From the NCBI GenBank assembly GCA_963930655.1, contig OZ005617.1, positions 2,048,501 to 2,112,500 of the forward strand: a stretch of DNA of 64,000 nt, written 5' to 3'. This document shows, one piece after another, positions 55,045 to 64,000 of the stretch (position 1 is the first letter of the stretch; each line of letters opens with the position of its first letter). This DNA is from Myrica gale (Eukaryota > Streptophyta > Magnoliopsida > Fagales > Myricaceae). The translations under genes and the position numbers were made by a program. The notes below the pieces were generated by a model. That model made no database searches and had not been told where the DNA came from. It worked only from the letters and a program-made list of their open reading frames with translations.

Positions 55045-55323
55045 TAGTTTAGTAATGGTCTTGATTCGAGCGTCTTGTTCTCAACATTTTTTGGCTGAAA
55101 ATAAACGGTAATTGGAAACAGTTAGTTCAAATTCTTCGAAATGTATGTTATTAACTTCTTGTTTGACATTTTATTTTGTGTGAGGTTTCAGATTACCTCC
55201 TATACAAATATTCACAAAAGATTTCCGATTTACCTTAATAGACATTTACATGCATCTTTATGATGAATGTCTTCTGATATGTGAACCACTGTGTAGGTCC
55301 ACAGTGTATCTTGTGAACCACTG

Positions 55324-58300
55324 ATGGGGCGTAATGTATCCAATCATTCAGCATCACCTCGTAGGGTTCGGGGTTCTCCTCAAAGGAGGAGCCCATCTCA
55401 GAGAGAGAGATCACCCACCCGACGAAGGAGCTCCCGAAGGGTTAGTTCTCCGTCAAGGGAAAAACATTCTGGCCATGCTAATTCTCCAAAGCATGCGAGG
55501 TCGGTGTCTCCTGCTACTCGCTCACCTTCTCCCCGGACAAAACGGTTGAGGAGAGCTCAAGCTGAACGAGAAGTTGAGAAAGAAATTGAGGGAGAGCATG
55601 AAACAAATCATGGCAAGGGAATTGATAGGGGAAGGAATAGTGAAGGGGGTTCAGAGAGGGAAACTGGGGGAGAGCAGAAAGAGAGAAGGCTGGGGAGGCA
55701 TGATAATATGATTGAGAGAGAAACTGAGAGAGAGCATAAAAAAATAATGGTAAGGGGAATGATAAGGGGGCATATAGGGAAAGGGGTTTTGAGAGGGAAA
55801 CTGGGAGCGAGATAAAAGAAAGAAGGTCAGGAAGGGATTATAATGAGGCTGAGAGAGAAACTCAAAGAGAGCATGACCGAAATCATGGCAGTGGGGTGAT
55901 AGGGCAGCACATAGGGAGAGGGGTTCTGATAGGGAAATTGGGGGAGATAGAAAAGGGAGAAGGTCGGGTAGAGATGATGATGATGATAGCAAGTCTTCAA
56001 GATCAAGGCATGAGCGGTCTACATCTCCATCAGGTCATCATCACAGTAGCAAGCGTAGATCTCCATCGGCTTTTCCAGCCGCTGATACAAGAGCCCGTGA
56101 CGAGGTGTCTGGTGATATCCACTCCTTCAAATGCCTTACACATTTTCAGCTTTTGTTAGGGAACTTGGGATACAGATATTTGTTGGTGAACATTATTAGG
56201 GACCTACTTGTCCATAATTTATAGTTGAATGTAAATTCATGCTCTTGTAACTTATAGTAAGGTGCAACATAATGGGTAACTGATCAGACTATAGGGGACC
56301 TTCTAATTGGTTCGATAACCATGCTCTTCTCCGTGTATTTGTAACACGTCGATATTTTGGATACAAAAGAAACAGAAGAAAATTTATGTGATGCGACCTG
56401 TAATTATGTATTACACCCTTGGTTCTGAATTTCAGCCCAGCCAACAAGCGACAGGCCTTTCACACATCTAAAGCAATTGATGAATGACAAATAAAACATA
56501 AACAAAAATTCGCAAGAATTTTGGAGATTTTGCTTGAAAGATAAAATAAACTTCATATAATATCCTAAGGATGACTTAACTTGGGGGTTGGGGTGGTGAA
56601 AAGAAAGTAAATGTTGGGGATTTCAATTCTGGACTCCAAGGATCTGGCTGCTCCCCTTAGAGCATAAATGCGTTTTGAATTTTCACCTTCTATGGTAAGT
56701 ATCTTGTTTAATATATTTGTCATTAATATGCTTGACTTTTTACTTCTCTTTTTTTCCCCCTTTCTCTTATAAGGGCGATAATGCAGTGATATTATTGAGA
56801 TCAATATTGATGTAGCTTTTGATTGGGGCTCCCTGCTGCTTGGATAGGAATAATGAGAGTGATTCTGTAGCTAAGATGAGGGCTGCCGAGGAGGCTCTGC
56901 AAGCAAAGGAAACGGTAACGTTTAGCTTGCTTGTTAGTGTTTGGCATAATTCCCAATGGTTTGTTTATTGGTTGTCTGTGCCCAATCTTTACTGGATGTG
57001 TGGAAGAAAAATTTATTGTTTGTCCTTTTAACGCTGGGTTTTATTATCGTGGTGCAAACTTGGTCTTTCTATGGGTAAATAGTATGCGTCCTCTGTAATC
57101 CCTATTGCCTTTGTTTCAGCAAAAACCTTCATTTGAGCTATCAGGAAAGCTTGCTGCAGAAACCAATCGAGTCAGAGGTGATATTTTCCTTTCCTATATT
57201 TTGATTCCCTGTGCCCATTCCTTGGTTTGCTTAGTGGTGAAACATTCACTCTTTCATTGTTCAATTGGATGGAAAATGGTTTTTTCCTTAAATTTTTCAT
57301 TCCTTTGCTAAATTGCTGTTACTTTTTCAGGTGTGACACTGCTGTTCACTGAACCCCCAGATGCTCGAAAACCTAGTGTAAGATGGCGGATGTATGTGTT
57401 CAAGGCTGGTGAAGTGCTAAATGGTGAGTCTTAATGTCTTATAGAGGTCAGATATGCAAGCTATATATACTTTTTCTTGCTTCCCTTCTTGCACCATGCA
57501 TGTCTAGTGCTATGTTTGTCACTAATATATATACGTCTCTCTTGTTGGCCAGCTGGTTTCTCAGTTTGCTTACTTACACTATTGATGCATATGAGGCGCA
57601 GGGGAAGAGAAAGGGAAATTGTAATGGAAAATTGGAAATGGGAAGAAAGTGGAAGAGTCTTCAAACCTTGACAACTCTGTTTCTCCTGCCACTCCTTGCT
57701 ATCCCCTCCTTCCCCACACCCAACAGTGTCATCCACAGAATGAGCATTTTACAATATACTGAGAGAATCTTCAAACCTTGATGAATTTGTTTCTTTCATG
57801 GTTGGATGGTTTGATTGACTGGTAAATTTAGCTCTGTGCCCTTTAACCCCTTGTTCGATTTTGTTTTCGGCAAATTTTTGTTTACTGATTTTCCATGGAT
57901 ATCTTGGAAGCATGCATTTTCATTCTGATTTTTTCTTGTGCGGTGTACTGGGTCCAATATTAAGTAACGTTAGCTGCCCTTTTTTGTTCCCCTTGTATTA
58001 TTGATTCGAACTTGTGAGAGACTATTCCTTATTTTCAAAGAAAGCTTATTAGTGCCTTGCGCTATGAATGTGTTCTAAGTGGTTCCTATAATCCACAGAG
58101 CCCCTTTATATACACCGTCAAAGTTGTTATCTCTTCGGAAGGGAAAGAAGGGTGGCAGACATTCCAACGGACCACCCATCCTGCAGCAAGCAGCATGCTG
58201 TCATTCAATTCCGGTATATATATGAGGTGGCAGTGTCATTTGGTCATTGATGTTCTTGAACGGTCATTAATTTTTTTCTCATGCCTGTCAGCCAAGTAGA

Positions 58301-59969
58301 AAAGGAAGAACCTGATGGTATATTATCAAAGAAAGTGAGGTATGGCTAAATTAATTTGTAACTACCTCAAAATAGAAGTGGAGAGTATCTATTCAATCTT
58401 GTAGCTAAGTTCTTTGTATGAACCATGTTAGGCCTTACGTAAGGGACCTTGGAAGCACAAATAAAACATATATTAATGTAAGTTTCTCATTTCTATATCT
58501 CGTTTTAATATCCCTAATAATTTGTTTGTTTTTAATAACATGGTAACATTGAGATTTATTTGTCTTCTGTAGCAACTTTCTGTAACATGTTCTCTGGCAT
58601 TTGCAGGATAATGCCGTCGAACCTCAACGTTATTATGAACTTTTCGAAAAGGACACTATCAGATTTGGTAATACTAGGTAGGCATCTAATTAATATCTGA
58701 CGAATGCCTTTTAGATCTGGTTATATATCATTTTATTCCATGTTTATGCTGAAAGTTGAGATTGATTGGGAAACTGTTATTATGTAAGTAGTAGTTTATG
58801 ATTTTTGATATATTGTATTAACTCATAATTTACAGTTTTGCTCTCACCTCCATTTATAATATTGACATGTTGAACTATTAATTACTAGCAATTCTTTCCC
58901 ACTAGTAGTTTATGATTTGTGATATATTGTGTTTTCTGTGTTAGTTTGGATTGTGAAAGAGCTAGAAGCTCACAAATGCTTTTTATGTGTGGATTTGTAT
59001 TTTTGTGATGGCGGCTGTGTATTGATGGAAAATTCCAAACCATAAAACGGAGAGAAACATGAGGAAAAGATATTGAACCTGAGAGGTCCATAATCAACAG
59101 CTGATTAATTGAGGGGAAACAAAAAGCAAGCAATGATCAGCAATGTTCGAGTGGTGAATATGACGCTCTCTTTACATGTGATGCTCCCTCGCTTACAAGC
59201 ACACTACAAAGTTGCGTTTATTCTCTTTAAGTAAAGAAAAGGTGACTGTTACTTAGATTGTCGCTTCTAAAATCCTAGGTATGTGATATTGAGATGCATC
59301 AGTGTTCTGCAATGGCTTAGATAAATTATTGGTACTGCTCGTATAAGAACTGTCTCAGGGTTTTTGTAATTTTGGACGATGAGTTTTGTTGGATTGTGTG
59401 GAACCTGAGACATAAGGATACTTGGAAGGTTGAATATATTTAGGATTTTGTTGCTTAGGCAACATTAAATTTCTCGCAGCGATAGGACCCGTTGTAGATT
59501 TGCTGTGTAACTTAAAGAAAAAAACTTCTGCCAAAGGAATTTTAGCTAAGATCACCCAGAGCTGGTTTTACTTTTTGGCTCCATCTCTCCGATCCTTTCA
59601 TCTCTTCCTCCTTTTCTCGAACGATTTTTTGGCTTCTGCATTATTGACTGTGTTAGGACAGTTCAGAAACTCAAGTATATGACCTAAGAAAGTAGCTAGA
59701 AGGATCAGTTTCTGCATCTGCAAAGGAAAAATAATCTGGCTGTATATAAATACTCTTTGTGGTGGAATATTCTTCCTTAAACACGATGTTGATTATTGAA
59801 GCGTAACGATGTTGATTATCAGAATTTCTTGTATGCTGCTTCTGTTTTGATCTCCTGACCATGTCGCGTTATTCTTTACTGTTCCATTTGCATAATTTCA
59901 ATTTATTCTGTGTACTGCTTTTTTTGCAGCCGAGAATATGTACTATTGCACGAGAACTCGGCCACGTGA
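55324..59969 (+). CDS. DDL: DAWDLE (FHA-domain RNA-binding/DICER-associated protein), with two frame breaks in exon 1
   Basis: Coding exons: 55324-56104, 56816-56914, 57120-57177, 57331-57423, 58099-58213, 58292-58339, 58432-58477, 58607-58677 and 59930-59969. Exon 1 is RS-, then Arg/Glu/Asp-rich (MGRNVSNHSASPRRVRGSP...). The FHA domain in exons 5-9 is intact: EPLYIHRQSCYLFGRERRVA, DHPSCSKQHAVIQF, RDLGSTNKTYIN and EPQRYYELFEKD, with the phosphothreonine-binding GRE, S-K-Q-H and GSTN residues. The last exon ends REYVLLHENSAT. DDL stabilises pri-miRNAs and works with DCL1 in the nucleus. Exon 1 shifts frame twice, near the seven-A run at 55738-55744 and near 55895-55900. Each shift is equivalent to one missing base; together they explain why 781 nt is two short of a multiple of three. 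The 5' border of exon 2 is the least certain. Confidence 0.85.
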
Positions 59970-60799
59970 TGGGCAAGAATTTACTGCTCCAATGTGCCTG
60001 CCTCCTTTCAGCGTGTGGAACATTTTGATTCATGGGTGTTGAAAACGCTTTTACATCGTATTTGTGCTGCATTTTCTAGAGCTGCTCGAGCCTGATTTCA
60101 CTGGCGCTTTGGTTTCATTAATTGTTCTTTCAGGAGATGCCATATTACTCTTGTGATTAGAGGTGTTAAGGCTAGATGATGCGTACTTGGAGAGAGAGAG
60201 AAAGAGAGACAATGACAGAAATCTTTTTACAGTGAATTTCGTGAACCCATTGGATCAAAAGAAATTAACTCCTCAATTCTTTCAGGTAACCATGTTATTT
60301 CTTCCGGGTAGTCAATTTTTAGAATCAAAACAAAAGCTCTCGAGCCATTAGCTCTAAAGCAGTTTAATATTTTGCATGTCATGCTGCAGACATCCCAAGC
60401 CTGGCCTTTCCATATAGCTTCCCAGCCTTCCCTTCGCCAACTCTCATATCGAATTAATAGAGATTGAGACGGGGAGACGCCTAATAGTACAAATATCTAC
60501 AATTTAAATTATATTTTAATTATTTGTAGTGGTATAAAATAAACTCATTTTTAAGTATTATATTCCTACTTTATCTATCTTAGATATTTGTCTAATCTCG
60601 CTTCCATACATTGTTTTACAACGGATGATTTATTTTTGTTTTTTGTTTTATGACGAGAGTATCTAGAGTTGTCCTAACTAATCTTTCGGACTGTCTCAAC
60701 TAATTTTTTTGGACTAGATTCATTGTAACTCATATTTTTCATTTGCATAGAAGTTAAGAAATGAAAGAAAAAGTATTGGAATCATGATATTCTTTTTTT

Positions 60800-60915
60800 T
60801 CTAGGTAATGGGGGTGGGGGAAGACAGTTAAAATACGTACATCGGGATTCAAATATGGGATTAAGCCCTCTCCGAATGGGAGGAGGTGACAATCGAGCTA
60901 CAAACTCGCTGGCCA
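60800..60915 (-). mobile_element. tRNA-derived SINE fragment
   Basis: On the minus strand it has an A-box-like TAGCTCGATTG, then 'ctcctcccattcggagaggg' and a B-box-like ATTTGAATCCC about 40 bases later. That is the head of a plant SINE. The tail is not clear. It is unrelated in sequence to the other two SINE types in the window. Confidence 0.6.
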
Positions 60916-61017
60916 ATCATGATCCTCTTTATTTTCTCATTTTCTTGCTCTGATTGCTTAAATTATATATGGATTAATAAGGAAAATATAGAAAAAAATA
61001 AGTCATATAAAAAAGAG

Positions 61018-61241
61018 ATAAATACAAAATTGGTCCATGTGCTATACACAAAAATCGATTTAGTCCTTGTGATATAAAAATCATCGATTTAGTCCCTGTG
61101 ATTTCAGAAAGTGATAAAATCAGTTCCTGATGGAGGATTAATAATAAACGAAAATCGAATCACATAAACTAAATCGATATTTTTCATATCACGTAGACTA
61201 AATCAATTTTTACATACTGATTTGCATTTATCCCCGTAAAA
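61018..61241. repeat. Fold-back repeat (MITE-like)
   Basis: Multiple 'atcgatttagtcc(t/c)tgtgat' phrases on the left and their inverses ('actaaatcga', 'atcacgtagact') on the right form an imperfect palindrome of about 220 bp. The phrase style matches the arms of the 3678-4420 element. Confidence 0.6.
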
Positions 61242-61514
61242 AACAAGGTCGGTAATGGAGAATTAGACATTGATTATAGGGAGAATTTTGACACGTTTTT
61301 TAATCAACGTGGCCAGTGGCACCATGCAGAACTCAGAGATCCAGACACCCGCCTGTCACACTGTGTACTTCTTTCTTTTTGGATTGAGATCTGTCAAAAG
61401 GAACATCAGAATCCAACCGTCAGTGTTTCCAAAAAAAGGAGCAATTCAAAATTGGAAATTATAAAATCCAACCTCTAGAAAAGGAACGCACTCATCGAAC
61501 CACTCCTTTCCAAC

Positions 61515-63970
61515 ATGGCGGCAGCTACGACAGCACCTTCTGCGCCCACTGCCAGGACCACCCGCCTCGCCTCCGCTGTTCCCAAACCCTACCCTTCTTC
61601 CTCCAAATTGCCCTCTGGGTTCCTCAAGGTCACCTCGCCCTGCCCTTCCAAAACCGCCAAGTCCTCTTTCTCTGTCTCTTGCACCCTCACCGCCCCAGAC
61701 AGCCGGGTCCTCCAAATGGACAACGGGTCGAATCCTACTCTCCTTCAGAGGCCCGATTCCTTCGGCCGCTTCGGCAAGTTCGGTGGCAAGTACGTCCCCG
61801 AGACCCTAATGCATGCCCTCTCCGAGCTCGAATCCGCGTTCCAGGCTCTCGCGGGTGACGAGAAATTTCAGGTGATTTTGATTACCACTGGTTTTTTTCA
61901 TTTTCTTTTTTTAATGAAAACTTCCTTTATTCATGAACTCAAATCATACACATTCAAGGGGGTTTTTTCATTTTGTTTGGAATTGATTTATTTGCTGTCG
62001 GTGTTTGGTTCGTGGAAAAGTTTGAGATGGTTTTACGAATTGGGAAGAAAAGAAAGAATCTTGGGAACACAGTGCTTTGTAGAATGTGGGTTTTTTTTTT
62101 TCTTTTTGGTTTCCTTCATTTTCTCAGTTACGAAACAGAGGCTTTCCGGTTAAAAGATTCAGAAACGGGTTATCTTTGCATGACGTGTTATCGAAGTAAT
62201 ATTTTGGTGTGAGAAAATGAGACGCTGGTGCTGAAGCTCCCTCCATGTTAGCAATTTTGAGGCTAGATGATTTGTTACAAAAAGCTTAAGTTCGTCTGTT
62301 ACAAACCAACATGACTCATTTTATTCTGTAGAGAAAATTTAGAGATTCCCGATTAAGCGAGTAAAACATGAAGGTTTGAGCTTTATTGAAACTTTGACTT
62401 TAACTACTATAGCATATTGGGCGAAAAGAACTCAGAGTGCCTTCATGTCTTTGAATTTTGTGCACATGCAGAAGAAGTTGAATAATGCGGTGAAAATATT
62501 TGATATTGCAGGTAGAACTGAAGGAGATCTTGAAAGACTATGTTGGAAGGGAGAGTCCTCTTTACTTTGCAGAGAGGCTAACTGAGCATTATAAGCGTCC
62601 TAACGGTGAAGGACCGCACGTTTACCTTAAGAGAGAAGATCTGAACCACACTGGGGCTCACAAAATTAATAATGCTGTTGGCCAAGCTTTGCTTGCTAAG
62701 CGTTTAGGAAAAAATCGGATCATTGCGGAAACTGGAGCTGGTCAGCACGGAGTTGCCACAGCAACTGTCTGTGCTAGGTTTGGTTTGCAGTGTGTCATTT
62801 ATATGGGTGCACAAGATATGGAGAGGCAAGCACTTAATGTCTTCAGAATGCGGCTTCTTGGGGCTGAGGTTCGTTTGTCATAGTTGTCGTCCTTCAATTT
62901 TACTTCTGATGTAGCCTAAATTGTGGATAGGCCATTCTTCTCTTTCATTTACTAGCATCTCTGCTTTTCATTTTCTCAATCCTCATAACCAAATCAAAGC
63001 TGTGTTGGAAGTTGAAAAAACCATGCATTACAATGACCTGCTGTTCTTACTGTATCGTTTGATGATTAAATGTATGCGACATTATTAGAACTTGATTATA
63101 TTGACCAGACATGTCGACATGATTTATTATTTGGAGAAAGCTACCTTGCTCCATGTTAAAATTCCATGAATTCTTTTCAATTGTTTTCAGGTTCTTGGTA
63201 CAGGAAGACTTCCTAATGTTGATACTTGCAGTATTTCCCCTAAGGGCTTAAATGTATTTTTTTTATGAACCTGTCATTAAGATGAACTTGGTTTTGCCAA
63301 TGTTGAATCATTAAGTTCTACGTTTTTATTTTCCCCATACAGGTTAGGGCAGTCCATTCTGGGACAGCTACTCTGAAAGATGCTACATCGGAAGCCATTA
63401 GGGACTGGGTGACTAATGTAGAGACGACACATTATATTTTGGGTTCTGTTGCTGGGCCACATCCATACCCCATGATGGTCCGAGAGTTCCATGCGGTAAT
63501 TGGCAAAGAAACCAGAAAGCAAGCAATGGAAAAATGGGGAGGGAAACCAGACATTCTTGTAGCATGCGTTGGTGGAGGTTCAAATGCCATGGGGCTCTTC
63601 CATGAGTTTGTTGATGACAAAGAAGTTAGGTTGATTGGTGTCGAAGCTGCAGGGTTTGGAGTGGACAGTGGTAAGCATGCTGCCACTTTGACAAAAGGGG
63701 AAGTTGGCGTTTTGCATGGAGCTATGAGCTATTTATTACAGGATGAAGACGGACAGATAGTTGAACCCCATTCCATAAGTGCGGGGTAAGACAAGTAATT
63801 AGTCTTTCAATTATCACCACTGGTGTGGCTTTATATTGTGCTCTTACTAATTGTGCAAGATTTCTATGGCTATAGCCTGGATTATCCTGGGGTTGGACCA
63901 GAGCACAGCTATTTGAAAGATACAGGACGTGCTGAATATCATCATATCACTGATGAGGAAGCATTGGAAG
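61515..63970 (+). CDS. TSB: Tryptophan synthase beta chain, chloroplastic (3' end outside window)
   Basis: Exons 61515-61871, 62512-62868, 63343-63785 and 63876-63970 are in phase; the gene continues past base 64000. Residues 1-~70 are a Ser/Thr/Pro-rich transit peptide ([16 protein letters not shown]...). The enzyme begins at [20 protein letters not shown]. It joins indole (from the alpha subunit) to serine using pyridoxal phosphate. The PLP lysine lies in [11 protein letters not shown] (about residue 170), followed by [22 protein letters not shown] and the phosphate-binding [10 protein letters not shown]. Catalytic and cofactor residues seen so far are intact. The ATG at 61515 is preceded by non-coding sequence and followed at once by a transit peptide. 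Last step of plastid tryptophan (and so indole/auxin precursor) synthesis. Confidence 0.95.
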
Positions 63971-64000
63971 GTATACCGGCGATTTTTTGTTTTCTGCTTT

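Larger units (their letters stand above)
59970..61514. other. Intergenic region between DDL and TSB
   Basis: DDL 3' UTR, a SINE (60800-60915), a fold-back repeat (61018-61241) and the TSB promoter (last ~250 bases). No other gene; ORFs at 60163-60351 and 61270-61464 are unsupported. Confidence 0.5.

Noticed and set aside
1-64000. CRISPR arrays, operons, ribosome binding sites, prophage
   Set aside because: The window is plant nuclear DNA with spliced genes; the tandem repeats seen are SINEs, MITE interiors and minisatellites without spacer structure.

Overview
This is a nuclear genome window from a eudicot plant, probably a woody one. The signs are intron-rich genes with GT-AG introns, chloroplast-targeted proteins, a large one-exon CC-NB-LRR resistance gene, AT-rich intergenic DNA, and many hAT, Stowaway-like, MULE-like, SINE, LINE and copia remnants. 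I cannot name the species from sequence alone. Exon boundaries were inferred by hand from splice signals, reading frame and recalled family conservation. No search was run.

Layout: (1) 1-698, minus: 5' end of a TORTIFOLIA1/SPIRAL2-like microtubule protein, with a hAT MITE in its promoter. (2) 3.6-4.4 kb: long fold-back, MULE-like element. (3) 5.65-6.51 kb: two small, possibly paralogous genes of unknown function, tail to tail with overlapping stop codons. (4) 9.6-13.4 kb: CNL resistance gene. (5) 15.6-16.5 kb: LTD, an ankyrin protein of thylakoid LHCP import, followed by a SINE array and a LINE piece. (6) 19.3-22.4 kb, minus: chloroplastic lipocalin LCNP. (7) 24.0-28.6 kb, minus: a NEPRO-family nucleolar gene with a probable U12-type intron. 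(8) 29.1-33.7 kb: a rearranged hAT-derived block carrying two inverted copies of NEPRO exons, directly upstream of the parent gene. (9) 33.8-42.1 kb: a segmental duplication holding one intact and one broken gene for a small secreted cysteine-rich peptide, with a copia deletion derivative between them. (10) 44.4-46.3 kb: SGP-type small GTPase. (11) 47.2-50.8 kb, minus: F-box/LRR gene. (12) 50.8-55.3 kb: MITE-rich intergenic DNA. (13) 55.3-60.0 kb: DAWDLE (FHA domain) with two apparent frameshifts in its RS-rich exon. (14) 61.5 kb to the window end: tryptophan synthase beta.

The genes are unrelated neighbours, as is usual in plants. LTD, LCNP and TSB act in the plastid; DDL acts in small-RNA biogenesis in the nucleus. 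The most unusual structure is the hAT-derived block: its two opposed NEPRO fragments could, if transcribed through, give a long hairpin RNA matching the adjacent NEPRO-like gene. That consequence is inference; the repeat arrangement is read directly from the sequence.
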